Below, piece after piece: positions 33,019 to 42,544 of a stretch of DNA of 64,000 bases; the stretch's first letter is position 1, and every line of letters begins with the position of its first letter. The position numbers and the translations under genes were made by a program. This DNA is from Pseudalkalibacillus decolorationis (lineage in GTDB: Bacteria; Bacillota; Bacilli; Bacillales; Fictibacillaceae): assembly GCF_024609785.1 (NCBI RefSeq), contig NZ_JANHJQ010000006.1, positions 62,001-126,000 on the forward strand, written 5' to 3'. The notes beneath the pieces were generated by a model. That model saw nothing but the letters and a program-made list of their open reading frames with translations. It ran no database searches and had not been told where the DNA came from.

Positions 33019-34245
33019 TCAAAACGTAACCGGTAAATTTTTCAATCCTCGAATAAGAAAGCTTGAGCGCCATTCCAATGAATCTGGATTGCCTTTTATC
33101 TTCAGGTTCGGCATTTTTTGCAATAATGAACGAACGGCAATTACTCCTTCAAGTCTTGCAAGCGGAGCACCGACACAGTGGTGGATCCCTGTTCCAAATG
33201 CAATATGGCGGTTCTTTTCACGTGTAATATCAAACAGGTCAGGTTCAGCAAATTGCTCCTCATCCCGATTAGCGGAGGCAAGCGAAACAATCACCCAATC
33301 GCCTTTAGACATTGAGTGTCCTTTCCATTCGAAACTTTCACCCGCCCACCTGTCTGTCGAAACCTCAACAGGACTGTAATAGCGCAGCATTTCTTCAACC
33401 GCTGAATGGATGAGGGCCGGGTCCTCTTTTAGCTTCTCGAATTGATGCGGGTTTTCGAGTAATGCAAGCACACCATTCCCGATCATATTTACGGTCGTTT
33501 CGTGACCAGCAATAATCAGTAGGACAATCATCCCATATAGCTCTTGTTCGTTCAGTTTATCGCCTTCTTCTTCGGCCAAAAGCAAGCCGCTGATCAGGTC
33601 GTCTTCAGGATTGTTCCGACGTTTCTCGAGCAGTTCATGTAAGTATTGAATAAACGCCTGTGTGGCTGGTAATACGACTTCCTGGTACTCCTCAGCATCA
33701 CTCGCTCCGTCAATGAGAATATCCGACCATTCCCGAAATTTGTTCCGATCTTCGGTTGGAATACCGAGCATTTCAGAAATGACGATAATCGGCAGCGGGA
33801 AGGCAAAGTCATCGATTAAATCCATCTCCCCATTCCCTTGTACCTCATCCAACAGCTCGTCCGCAATTTGCTGCACCCGTCCTTGTAACTGGTTGATCAT
33901 TTTCGGTGTAAAAGCCTTCTGGACAAGCTTTCGCAAACGTGTGTGGTCAGGCGGATCAGCAAACAACATCATTTCCAATCCATTATCCAATTCCGGTGGC
34001 GGGGATATAGGGTTTTCCTCGCCACCCATTAGCTTTCGGGCATCCTTTATAAACCGTTGATCCTTCAATACCTCACTTGCATCCTGATAACGTGTTATGA
34101 GCCACATCACCTGGCCCTCTGGGGAAACCATCCGGTGAACGGGATCCTCTTTTCGTAATTTTTCATAAAGGGAATGAGCATTATCTTTAAATTCTGATGT
34201 AAACAAATCTGCTGGTTTAACGGTAAAATCAAGCTGATTAGTCAT
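33019..34245 (-). CDS. Cytochrome P450, CYP107-like
   Basis: 408 residues, normal for a soluble bacterial P450; AAGGAGG precedes the ATG. Heme-binding loop FGTGIHHCVGAPLARLE with Cys357, I-helix AGHETT, and the ExxR motif in EEMLRY. Overall sequence is closest to the CYP107 group found in Bacillus (YjiB, CypA). It would oxidise a small lipid or polyketide-like substrate using an external redox partner; none is encoded next to it. Divergent from the sulfoquinovose operon. Confidence 0.92.
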   Translation of the reverse strand: MTNQLDFTVKPADLFTSEFKDNAHSLYEKLRKEDPVHRMVSPEGQVMWLITRYQDASEVLKDQRFIKDARKLMGGEENPISPPPELDNGLEMMLFADPPDHTRLRKLVQKAFTPKMINQLQGRVQQIADELLDEVQGNGEMDLIDDFAFPLPIIVISEMLGIPTEDRNKFREWSDILIDGASDAEEYQEVVLPATQAFIQYLHELLEKRRNNPEDDLISGLLLAEEEGDKLNEQELYGMIVLLIIAGHETTVNMIGNGVLALLENPHQFEKLKEDPALIHSAVEEMLRYYSPVEVSTDRWAGESFEWKGHSMSKGDWVIVSLASANRDEEQFAEPDLFDITREKNRHIAFGTGIHHCVGAPLARLEGVIAVRSLLQKMPNLKIKGNPDSLEWRSSFLIRGLKNLPVTF

Positions 34246-34477
34246 CTAAATCCTCCTTTTCCACAATGGTTTGAAAAACTTCGTCGTAACAAGATGATCA
34301 GAGCCTTTTTCGTTGGGTCTTTACAAAGTAGCTTCATGAAAAACGAACTGCACCTCTTCTATAGATTTCCAGAACTGGAGGCGATATTCCTTCTGCCAAT
34401 AGAACTGTTCATTAATTAGTCATAAGGACATTAAGGATGGTAGTGCCAAGTATGTTCAAATGGGCTTATTTTCGCTA

Positions 34478-34509
34478 AACATATTCATTTAGTCAATAAT
34501 GAATATGTT
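34478..34509. promoter_or_regulatory. 12-bp perfect inverted repeat upstream of the sulfoquinovose operon
   Basis: AACATATTCATT (34478-34489) and AATGAATATGTT (34498-34509) with an 8-base spacer, 45 bases upstream of the -35 box. Likely a regulator site for the operon or for the divergent P450 gene. AGTACATTTAAGTACA follows directly. Confidence 0.5.
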
Positions 34510-34554
34510 TAGTACATTTAAGTACAATTGTAAGAATTTTCTCTAAAAAAACCC

Positions 34555-34583
34555 TTGATTCGTGAAAGCACTTACACTATAAT
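34555..34583 (+). promoter_or_regulatory. Sigma-A promoter of the sulfoquinovose operon
   Basis: TTGATT, 17 bases, TATAAT; 70 bases before the first start codon. Confidence 0.75.
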
Positions 34584-34653
34584 GTCATAAAAGGTAGTAA
34601 TGTTTATTTAAAGGTAATCATGAAAGTGTGATTTTAATTTTTGGAGGTTTGAT

Positions 34654-35316
34654 ATGATAGACATTTTGAAAAGGCTTAATCCTTCCCTTGATCTTGCTGA
34701 TGTAAGGGATCATTCATTTTTACGGTATGGGAAAGTACTGGAGGATTTTCCTATAGCTAAAATGGAAGAACTAATGAAAGAAACTAAAGTTCCCAAGACG
34801 GGAAATGACTATGTCCATTCTGTCTCTTCATGGGAAGAGGGTGACTTCAAGCTCTTAGTCGAATCCGAACATTATGGGGGAATGGATATTCAAATAGGGT
34901 ATTGTAATGGGAAAAACTCTAGCTTAAACGCATTGGAATACCACAAAGGAAGCGAGATCAATGTTTCCATTACAGATTTTGTTCTACTTGTAGGACATGT
35001 TAATGACCTAGTAAACGGAACATTTGCAGTGGAGAATATTGTGGGTTTCTTTGTCCCGAAAGGAACCGCTATTGAGATGTATCAAACCACCCTCCACCTC
35101 GCCCCTTGTAAGGTATCAGCTGAGGGATTTAAATGCGCTGTTATATTACCGCGTGGAACAAACACACCACTATTGGAGGGAGAGCAGGGTTTGGACTCTT
35201 TATTATTTATGAGGAACAAGTGGTTGATTACCCACCCTGATGCAGAACGTTTTGTTTCAAATGGAGCCCATGTAGGCATTGATGGCCCTAATATTTCGGT
35301 GATCTATCCAGATTAA
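34654..35316 (+). CDS. DUF4867-like protein, first gene of the sulfoquinovose operon
   Basis: 220 residues; GGAGG lies seven bases before ATG. Soluble, beta-rich second half (VENIVGFFVPKGTAIEMYQT, then HLAPCKVSAEGFKCAVILPRG) that suggests a cupin-like barrel. DUF4867 proteins occur in sugar catabolic operons and have no firm function known to me; an isomerase, mutarotase or sugar-sensing role is possible. Confidence 0.65.
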   Translation: MIDILKRLNPSLDLADVRDHSFLRYGKVLEDFPIAKMEELMKETKVPKTGNDYVHSVSSWEEGDFKLLVESEHYGGMDIQIGYCNGKNSSLNALEYHKGSEINVSITDFVLLVGHVNDLVNGTFAVENIVGFFVPKGTAIEMYQTTLHLAPCKVSAEGFKCAVILPRGTNTPLLEGEQGLDSLLFMRNKWLITHPDAERFVSNGAHVGIDGPNISVIYPD

Positions 35317-35354
35317 TTATAAACACTAAATTTAAAAAAGGAGGAATTGCAACT

Positions 35355-37124
35355 ATGTGGTTTACGTTACTATCGTGTGTGTTTTTTATGGGAATAGTAG
35401 GTTGGTATTCGTATCAAAAGTCGAAGGGGTCCGTAAATGATTCAGATGGTTACTTTCTTGCTGGGCGTGGTTTATCAGGCGGATTTATCGCTGGGTCACT
35501 TTTATTAACAAATCTTTCAGCTGAACAGTTAATAGGGTTAAATGGACAAGCGTATCGTACGAACTTGTCAAATATGGCATGGGAAGTCACTGCTGCATTT
35601 GCGATCGTGATCATGGCCTTAATCCTTTTGCCAAGGTATCTTGGTGGTGCTTTCACAACGCTTCCACATTTTTTAAGTACACGTTACGATGAAGGGGTAC
35701 GCCGCTATACGGTGATGTTATTTATGCTAGGATATGTATTTGTAACTATTCCCTCCGTATTGTATTCAGGAGCTCTTGCGGTATTAAAATTGTTTGATGT
35801 TCCTGGGCTGCTAGGTATTTCATTTAATCAATCTGTATGGGTTACCATTTGGGTGATTGGAATTATCGGAGCCGTATATGCAGTATTCGGAGGTTTGAAA
35901 GCGGTTGCGATTTCGGATACGTTAAATGGAATTGGGTTAATGGTAATCGGCCTCATTGTTCCAATACTAGGCTTTATCGCACTTGGTAATGGTAGTGTGA
36001 TGGAAGGGATGAAAACGATTACTACCGAGCATGCAGAAAAATTAAATGCTGTGGGATCAAGCACAGACTCAGTACCCTTTGGCGCAATCTTTACTGGAAT
36101 GATCTTTATGAACATGTTCTATTGGGGTACAAATCAGTATGTGATCCAGCGTACATTAGGAGCAAAAAGCCTTGCTGAAGGTCAAAAAGGTGTTCTTTAC
36201 TCAGGATTCTATAAACTGGCTGTTCCATTTTTAATGATGATTCCAGGTGTCATTGCGTTTCATTTATACGGAAGTACTTTGGATCCTGTTGATCTAGCAT
36301 ATCCGGCTATCGTATCAAATCTATTACCAACTTTTATGTCCGGATTATTCCTTGCTGTCTTATTGGGTGCCGTTTTCTCTAGTTTCAATTCTCTCTTAAA
36401 TAGTGCCGCCACGATGTTTGCCCTTGATATTTATAAAGCAGGAATCAATAAAGACGCGACTGATAAACAGGTTATCACTATTAGTAAGTATTTTGGAAGC
36501 ATTCTCGCGCTAGTGTCCTTCTTTATTGCACCAATGCTAATGAATGCGCCTGATGGACTTTGGGATTTAATTCGTCGTTTTACCGGATTCTTTAATATCC
36601 CGATTATTGCCATTGTGTTAGTCGGTATCGTTTCCAAGCGTATCCCGGCAATTGGTGCAAAAATTGCCATTATTTTTCATGTCATTACGTATTATATGCT
36701 GGTTTGGGGAGTAAATCAGCTGTTTGGTATTGACATAACAATGAACTTTATCCATATTTCAGCCATTCTATTCGTTATTGAAGTAGCGATAATGATGGCT
36801 GTCGGTAAAATTCGTCCACTACAACAACCGTATACGTTTAAAGCGAATCCAAAAGTGGACATGGTCCCATGGAAATATACGATGCCAGTTACGGTCATTC
36901 TTTTAAGTTTAGTTGTCGGCATGTATCTATTATTCTCACCAATTGGTGTTGCTTATACAGAAGGAATCGTATCGAAATGGTTCTGGCCTTCAGTTGTAGC
37001 TCTTACAATCGTTACCGCGATTTGTTTTTGGTTCGCTTTAAAGAGCTGGAACAAGAAATATACTGGGTATCTTGAAAAGAAACACGAAGAAGCTGTTCGA
37101 ATCACGAAAAATAAAACTGCATAA
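35355..37124 (+). CDS. SSS-family sodium:solute symporter, probable sulfoquinovose importer
   Basis: 589 residues with about 14 hydrophobic segments, SGLT-like in length. Conserved SSS stretches: GGFIAGSLLLTNLSAEQLIG, GGLKAVAISDTLNGIG and FSSFNSLLNSAATMFALDIY. Position between the operon's first gene and the glycosidase points to uptake of sulfoquinovose or its glycoside. The substrate is inferred from context. Confidence 0.85.
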   Translation: MWFTLLSCVFFMGIVGWYSYQKSKGSVNDSDGYFLAGRGLSGGFIAGSLLLTNLSAEQLIGLNGQAYRTNLSNMAWEVTAAFAIVIMALILLPRYLGGAFTTLPHFLSTRYDEGVRRYTVMLFMLGYVFVTIPSVLYSGALAVLKLFDVPGLLGISFNQSVWVTIWVIGIIGAVYAVFGGLKAVAISDTLNGIGLMVIGLIVPILGFIALGNGSVMEGMKTITTEHAEKLNAVGSSTDSVPFGAIFTGMIFMNMFYWGTNQYVIQRTLGAKSLAEGQKGVLYSGFYKLAVPFLMMIPGVIAFHLYGSTLDPVDLAYPAIVSNLLPTFMSGLFLAVLLGAVFSSFNSLLNSAATMFALDIYKAGINKDATDKQVITISKYFGSILALVSFFIAPMLMNAPDGLWDLIRRFTGFFNIPIIAIVLVGIVSKRIPAIGAKIAIIFHVITYYMLVWGVNQLFGIDITMNFIHISAILFVIEVAIMMAVGKIRPLQQPYTFKANPKVDMVPWKYTMPVTVILLSLVVGMYLLFSPIGVAYTEGIVSKWFWPSVVALTIVTAICFWFALKSWNKKYTGYLEKKHEEAVRITKNKTA

Positions 37125-37147
37125 CTATTATAAGGGAGAGGACGCTT

Positions 37148-39196
37148 ATGTCAGCAACTACATCCGTTACCGCTTTTAACGTAATTGAAAAGAAAGAAGG
37201 CTTTGAGGTACGACTTGATGGTCGCCTTGTTTTCGAACATTCCATGAACCGACCGTTTATATTTGTTGGAAGTGGAGAAGAAACGATTGATATGTATCGT
37301 GGTAACTTTAAATTTGAGGATTATTTGATTGAACGTGTTCCCCTACGATATGCCGCGATTACAAATCTAGGAGATTCATATGAAATTTCTTTCCGTCGCT
37401 TTTCTGATGACAAAGATGTATTATCAATTCATTTAGGCCAAGATGGTGATGCTCTTAAAACTGCATTTCATTTGAAGGACAAGTCTCTTAATCGTTTTTG
37501 GATACGAGTAACTTCAGATAAAGAGGAAAAAGTTTACGGATGCGGAGAGCAATTATCTTATTTTAATATGCGTGGGAAGAATTTTCCCCTCTGGACATCT
37601 GAGCCAGGTGTTGGAAGAAATAAGAATACTTACACAACCTGGCAGGCTGATGTGAAAGATCAAGCCGGAGGGGACTATTATAATACCAATTTCCCTCAGC
37701 CAACATTTATCTCTACAAACAAATATTTCTGCCACGTAGAAACAACAGCTTATGCAGATTTTGATTTCAGACATGAGGATTTTCATGAATTACAAATATG
37801 GGGAATTCCTTCCTATATCCTTTTTGAAGGAGCACCAACGTATAAAAAACTTGTGAATCGTTTAACAGCACGATTAGGCCGACAGCCAGAATTGCCTGAT
37901 TGGACGTATAACGGCATATGGCTTGGAATTCAGGGCGGAACAGATCTCGTAGAAGAAAAGCTTGAACGTTCACTTAAGAAAGGTTTAAAAGTAGGTGCTG
38001 TTTGGTGTCAAGATTGGCAGGGGAAGCGGGTTACTTCTTTTGGTAAGAGGTTGATGTGGAACTGGCAATGGAATCCGGAAGAATATCCGAATCTAGATAA
38101 AAAGATCCATGAATGGAAAGAACAAGGGATTCGCTTTTTGGGTTACATTAACCCGTATGTCGTAAAAGAGGGACATTTATATAAAGAAGCCAAACAAAAT
38201 GGTTTTCTAGCAATGGCTGAAGATGGGGGAGATTACCTCGTAGACTTTGGGGAGTTTTATTGTGGAGTCGTAGACTTTACGAATGAAGAAGCCTATAGAT
38301 GGTATAAATCTGTGATAAAAGATAACTTAATTGATTTTGGTCTTGACGGCTGGATGGCCGATTTCGGTGAATATTTACCAACCGATTTAAAACTCTCCAA
38401 TGGAAAACCAGCAACAATCATGCACAATGCATGGCCAGCGTTGTGGGCCAAAGTCAATCATGATGCTGTAAAGGAAGCGGGAAGATGGGGAGATATTGTT
38501 TATTTTATGCGTGCAGGATATACCGGAATTCAGGCAACGTGTCCGTTACTCTGGGCAGGCGATCAAAGTGTGAACTGGAGTTTGGATGATGGGTTAGCTT
38601 CCGTTATACCAGCTGCATTATCTGCGGGTATGACAGGTTGTGGAATCCATCATAGTGACATTGGTGGTTACACCAGTCTTCATGGCAACAAACGCACCAA
38701 GGAACTGTTGCTTCGTTGGGTGGATATGGCTGCGTTCACACCAGTCATGAGAACTCATGAAGGCAACCGTCCAGATGACTGTTTTCAATACGATGGAGAT
38801 GATGAAACATTAGACCATTTTGTAAAAATGACAAATGTTTATGTAACACTTGCGCCATATATGAAAATGCTCGTTAAACAAAATGCTGAAGAAGGTATTC
38901 CTGTTCAAAGACCATTATTCATGGAATATGAGAAAGACGTTAGGTCGTATGACATTCAATATCAATATTTGTTAGGGACAGATATTCTCGTGGCTCCAGT
39001 GCACGAGGAAGGGAAAACCACGTGGAAAGTGTATCTTCCAGAGGATGATTGGGTTCATTTCTGGAGTGGGGAAGCGTATAAAGGCGGAGATATAGAGGTG
39101 GATGCTCCGATCGGACAACCACCGGTCTTTTACAGGAAAACCTCTTCTTATAGGGAGTTGTTTGTAAAAGCCGCTCAAGAAAGTGTCGGAAAATAA
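37148..39196 (+). CDS. yihQ: GH31 sulfoquinovosidase (YihQ type)
   Basis: 682 residues. GH31 catalytic Asp405 (GWMADFGEYLP) and Asp472 (AGDQSVNW), numbering that coincides with E. coli YihQ as I recall it. The sulfonate-binding residues of that enzyme are also in place: Gln288 (CQDWQGKR), Arg301 and Trp304 (GKRLMWNW), and Tyr508 (GGYTSLHG). Ordinary alpha-glucosidases lack this QDW/KRLxW set. It should release sulfoquinovose from sulfoquinovosyl glycerol or sulfolipid. AGGGAGAGG precedes the ATG. Confidence 0.9.
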   Translation: MSATTSVTAFNVIEKKEGFEVRLDGRLVFEHSMNRPFIFVGSGEETIDMYRGNFKFEDYLIERVPLRYAAITNLGDSYEISFRRFSDDKDVLSIHLGQDGDALKTAFHLKDKSLNRFWIRVTSDKEEKVYGCGEQLSYFNMRGKNFPLWTSEPGVGRNKNTYTTWQADVKDQAGGDYYNTNFPQPTFISTNKYFCHVETTAYADFDFRHEDFHELQIWGIPSYILFEGAPTYKKLVNRLTARLGRQPELPDWTYNGIWLGIQGGTDLVEEKLERSLKKGLKVGAVWCQDWQGKRVTSFGKRLMWNWQWNPEEYPNLDKKIHEWKEQGIRFLGYINPYVVKEGHLYKEAKQNGFLAMAEDGGDYLVDFGEFYCGVVDFTNEEAYRWYKSVIKDNLIDFGLDGWMADFGEYLPTDLKLSNGKPATIMHNAWPALWAKVNHDAVKEAGRWGDIVYFMRAGYTGIQATCPLLWAGDQSVNWSLDDGLASVIPAALSAGMTGCGIHHSDIGGYTSLHGNKRTKELLLRWVDMAAFTPVMRTHEGNRPDDCFQYDGDDETLDHFVKMTNVYVTLAPYMKMLVKQNAEEGIPVQRPLFMEYEKDVRSYDIQYQYLLGTDILVAPVHEEGKTTWKVYLPEDDWVHFWSGEAYKGGDIEVDAPIGQPPVFYRKTSSYRELFVKAAQESVGK

Positions 39197-39282
39197 AACA
39201 TACCTACCTATTTTAAAAGGTAATTATCTATGTTATAGTAGAGTTGGAAATAAGGAAAGGTGTAGAAGGGTTGTGACCAACG

Positions 39283-40629
39283 ATGTTAAATAAGGTACTT
39301 TATATACCGATTGGAAGAAAGACTTTCGATTTGGAAGCTGCTGAAGAACAGCGTAATAAGAGCTCGGAATTCTTGAGGCAAATAGCTGAAGATTTAATAG
39401 AGCCAGGGGAAATTATTACTTCACCCGAAGAATTAGAACTGTTTTTAGCAAAAATAGATGAAAAAAACGAGATTGTTAATACAATCTATCAAAGTGTTAC
39501 ATTTGCAGATGGCGAATTTGTTCAATCACTCATTGAAAAGGTGAAAGCACCAGTTATTGTCTGGTCTGTACGTGAACCCAGTGTGGGGGGGAGACTCCGG
39601 TTAAATTCCCTAACAGGGGGTAACAGTACGAGTCACGTTCTCCGTTGTGCGAATCATCCGTTTTCGTTTGTATTTGGAAATGCAGATGAAGCTCAGGTTC
39701 AACAGAAAATAAAAAAGCAACTTCGGGTACAACAAGTAATTGAGGAACTTAAACAATTAAAAATCGGAGTCGTTGGGGAACACCCGCCAGGTTTTTTCTT
39801 CTCTGCAACCGATGAAGATAAATTGCATCAACAGATGGGGGTTACGGTTACCCATTTTGATCTTAATCAGGCATTTGAGGAGTGTGTTAAGCTTCCTCGA
39901 GAAAAATGGGAAGGGGCCATTGAGCGCGCCGAACAACAAGTGATTGGCTTGAACCGAAATGATGATACGGTAGAGCGTTTTGCGCAGTTTTCAACTTATG
40001 TGAAAGAAAAGATTGAAAAGGAAAATGTTTCGGCACTTGCGGTTCGGTGTTGGCCAGACTTTTTTAATGAGTTGGGAGCGGCTGCATGTTCAACCCTTTC
40101 ACAATTTACAGAAGACGGAGTCGTTTCGTCATGTGAGTCCGATATTCATGGCTCTATCTCAATGTTTATATTACAACAACTGTCCGGTGGGAGTGCCCCT
40201 TACCTAGGAGATATGGTTCATATGAATGAAGCTAGTAACTCCGTTGTATTCTGGCACTGTGGGGCTGGTGCCTATTCTTTAGCCCATCCGTCACAGGGGG
40301 CAAAGTCTGGCGTCCATCCGAACCGTAAATTGGGCTTTACAATGGAATTCGGCCTAAAACCAGGCCGTGTTACCCTATTCCGTGTCGGCTACACTCCAGA
40401 GGGATACCGGTTGCTTGTGATGCGTGGCAATGCACTTGATACCCCGCAACGATTTAACGGTACTTCCGTAGAAGTTAAACTGGAAACGGATGTAAATGAC
40501 ACGCTTTATCAAATTATGGAAGAAGGCTTTGAACCTCATTATGCGCTCGTTTATGACGATGTTGCAGAGGAGTTGGTTGAGCTTGGCCGGCAGCTAGGAT
40601 TAGAGACTACTGTGTTTACGACGGACTGA
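39283..40629 (+). CDS. L-fucose-isomerase-like protein, probable sulfoquinovose isomerase
   Basis: 448 residues. Fold family of L-fucose/L-arabinose isomerases, visible in APVIVWSVREPSVGGRL, VRCWPDFFNELGAAACS, CESDIHGSISMFIL (metal-binding acids) and FWHCGAGAYSLAHPS. In the reported sulfo-EMP2 route an isomerase of this family converts sulfoquinovose to sulfofructose, unlike the YihS type of E. coli. The ribosome site is distant from the ATG, and an 86-base gap precedes it. Specificity is inferred. Confidence 0.78.
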   Translation: MLNKVLYIPIGRKTFDLEAAEEQRNKSSEFLRQIAEDLIEPGEIITSPEELELFLAKIDEKNEIVNTIYQSVTFADGEFVQSLIEKVKAPVIVWSVREPSVGGRLRLNSLTGGNSTSHVLRCANHPFSFVFGNADEAQVQQKIKKQLRVQQVIEELKQLKIGVVGEHPPGFFFSATDEDKLHQQMGVTVTHFDLNQAFEECVKLPREKWEGAIERAEQQVIGLNRNDDTVERFAQFSTYVKEKIEKENVSALAVRCWPDFFNELGAAACSTLSQFTEDGVVSSCESDIHGSISMFILQQLSGGSAPYLGDMVHMNEASNSVVFWHCGAGAYSLAHPSQGAKSGVHPNRKLGFTMEFGLKPGRVTLFRVGYTPEGYRLLVMRGNALDTPQRFNGTSVEVKLETDVNDTLYQIMEEGFEPHYALVYDDVAEELVELGRQLGLETTVFTTD

Positions 40630-40643
40630 AGGGAGTCGGATTA

Positions 40644-41816
40644 ATGAAGAAGATTGCCATAGGGCAGGCCGGCGGACCTACAACTGTTATAAATGCGACA
40701 CTTGCCGGTTTTGTAAAAGAAATGACACCTGATTTTTCCTTATTCTTTATTCAAAATGGGTATCAGGGACTTGTTCGTGGTGATTTACTGGAAGGAAATG
40801 AGGAGAATATAAACTGGGTCTTAGAACATCAAAATGTTCCTGGAGCCTGTCTTGGTTCAGGGAGGTATCCTTTCACCGATGAAAAATTAGAAAAAGCTGT
40901 TCAGAATCTTCGTCAAAATTCGATTGAGGTTCTTGTATTCATCGGTGGTAATGGAACAATGGAGGCATTAAACAAGGTTGAGAAAGCAGCTAAGGATCAG
41001 GGATATGACCTTCAGGTTATTGGACTTCCAAAGACAGTGGATAATGACCTCGGTTGTACGGATCATGCCCCAGGGTTTGGCAGCTCAGCAAGGTATGTGG
41101 CCCAAGCAACAAGAGACATAAGTCGTGACCTTCATGCGATGCGGAATTTTGAACAAGTGCGTATTCTGGAAACGATGGGAAGAAATGCAGGGTGGCTTGC
41201 CGCAGCATCCGGCTTATTAAAAACTTTTGAAGAAGAGGGTCCTCAGTTTATTGGACTTCCAGAGCGTCCAATGAAGCAACTTGATTTGTTAAGTACAGTA
41301 GAAGATGCAATTCGCAAATATGGATGTGCCACAGTTGTAATAAGTGAAGGAGTTAAATGGAGTGAGGGAGTCCAAATTCAGCGGGAAGAAGTGAATGGTC
41401 GGGCTGTCCTAGGAGGCATTTCAGGAGAAGTAGAACTGTTCTTGAAGAAAGAATTGAATATAATGGCCCGTTCAGAACTTTTAGGTATTAATCAACGGAG
41501 TAGTTCACAATCTGTATCAAATTTAGACCGTTATGAGTCTTTTCTAACAGGAATCACAGGAGGTAAATGGATTAAAGAAGGCTGGTCCGGAATCATGGTT
41601 TCCATGCAAAGAGATGACGATATTCGTTATAATGTAGATATGAAACCAGTCCAATTGGAGGATGTGGTAAAAGCAGGAGAAAGATTGATGCCTGCGCACT
41701 TTATTGATAACCGTGATCGTTACTACGAATGGTTACTCCCTCTAGTGGGCGATGAATTGCCAACTTATCCTCCAATGATCCAAAGGAGAGACTTATATGT
41801 CAACCAACAAAATTAA
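40644..41816 (+). CDS. Phosphofructokinase-like kinase, probable sulfofructose kinase
   Basis: 390 residues of PFK-A family: GQAGGPTTVINATLAGF at the N-terminus, FIGGNGTMEALNKV at the nucleotide site (Asn where PFK has GGDGS and PPi-type has GGDDT), the catalytic loop PKTVDNDLGCTDHAPGFGS and MGRNAGWLAAAS. In a sulfo-EMP scheme it makes sulfofructose-1-phosphate. The changed GGNGT motif leaves ATP versus PPi use open. 14 bases after the isomerase gene. Confidence 0.8.
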   Translation: MKKIAIGQAGGPTTVINATLAGFVKEMTPDFSLFFIQNGYQGLVRGDLLEGNEENINWVLEHQNVPGACLGSGRYPFTDEKLEKAVQNLRQNSIEVLVFIGGNGTMEALNKVEKAAKDQGYDLQVIGLPKTVDNDLGCTDHAPGFGSSARYVAQATRDISRDLHAMRNFEQVRILETMGRNAGWLAAASGLLKTFEEEGPQFIGLPERPMKQLDLLSTVEDAIRKYGCATVVISEGVKWSEGVQIQREEVNGRAVLGGISGEVELFLKKELNIMARSELLGINQRSSSQSVSNLDRYESFLTGITGGKWIKEGWSGIMVSMQRDDDIRYNVDMKPVQLEDVVKAGERLMPAHFIDNRDRYYEWLLPLVGDELPTYPPMIQRRDLYVNQQN

Positions 41817-42531
41817 CCCAAAAAAAGGTGAGGCGCTCTATCTACAAATAAAGGATGTTCTGATTAATCGTATTCAAAATGGGGCCTGGAAACCAAACAC
41901 CCTTATTCCTACTGAGCAAGAACTGATTAAAGAGTTTAACGTGAGCCGTACAACAATTCGGCAGGCCATTTCAATTCTTGTACAAAATGGACTGCTTGAA
42001 AAAAAGCAGGGTCGCGGAACAATTGTGAAATCACAGCGTCTAGTTGGAAATTTAGGTAAACTTAGGGGGTTTGCTGAGGAAGTGGTCGAAAGAGGCCAAA
42101 CCCCTCATTCCAAACTTTTAAGAGCTGAATTTAAAGAGGACCTTTATCATGAAATGGATATGCTCGGAGTGAAAGAGGGGGAAGCTATTCTTTTAGTGGA
42201 ACGAATTCGTTTTGCTGACGAGATTCCAATTGCTCTGGAGCGTACATGCTGGCCCAAGGAAGTAGGAGAACTGTTAATTGAGTGTGATTTAAACCAGGCA
42301 AGATATTATGAAGTACTTGAACAATACAATTACTATCTGAAAAGCGCGAACGAAAGGATTACAGCCATCAATGCAACGATCAATGAAGCTGATTCTTTAG
42401 GTATTCGCCCAGGTGAAGCTTTGTTAGAAATGACACGTTTAAGCTTTGGGGTAAATGATCATCCCATTGAATATACAAAAACCAAATACCGAAGTGACAA
42501 GTATCACTATAATATTGAACTGGAAAGGTAG
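41797..42531 (+). CDS. GntR/HutC-family transcriptional regulator
   Basis: 244 residues; overlaps the end of the kinase gene by 20 bases with AAAGGAG inside it. Winged helix at 1-75 (LIKEFNVSRTTIRQAISILV, KKQGRGTIV) and a UTRA ligand domain at about 90-240 (LVERIRFADEIPIALERTCW). Likely represses this operon and senses a pathway sugar. The 34478 palindrome is a candidate site. Confidence 0.88.
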   Translation: MSTNKINPKKGEALYLQIKDVLINRIQNGAWKPNTLIPTEQELIKEFNVSRTTIRQAISILVQNGLLEKKQGRGTIVKSQRLVGNLGKLRGFAEEVVERGQTPHSKLLRAEFKEDLYHEMDMLGVKEGEAILLVERIRFADEIPIALERTCWPKEVGELLIECDLNQARYYEVLEQYNYYLKSANERITAINATINEADSLGIRPGEALLEMTRLSFGVNDHPIEYTKTKYRSDKYHYNIELER

Positions 42532-42544
42532 AAAGGGGAAAGAT

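Noticed and set aside
37148-39196. Ordinary alpha-glucosidase or alpha-xylosidase
   Set aside because: The Gln288/Arg301/Trp304 sulfonate-recognition set and the operon content point to sulfoquinovosidase.
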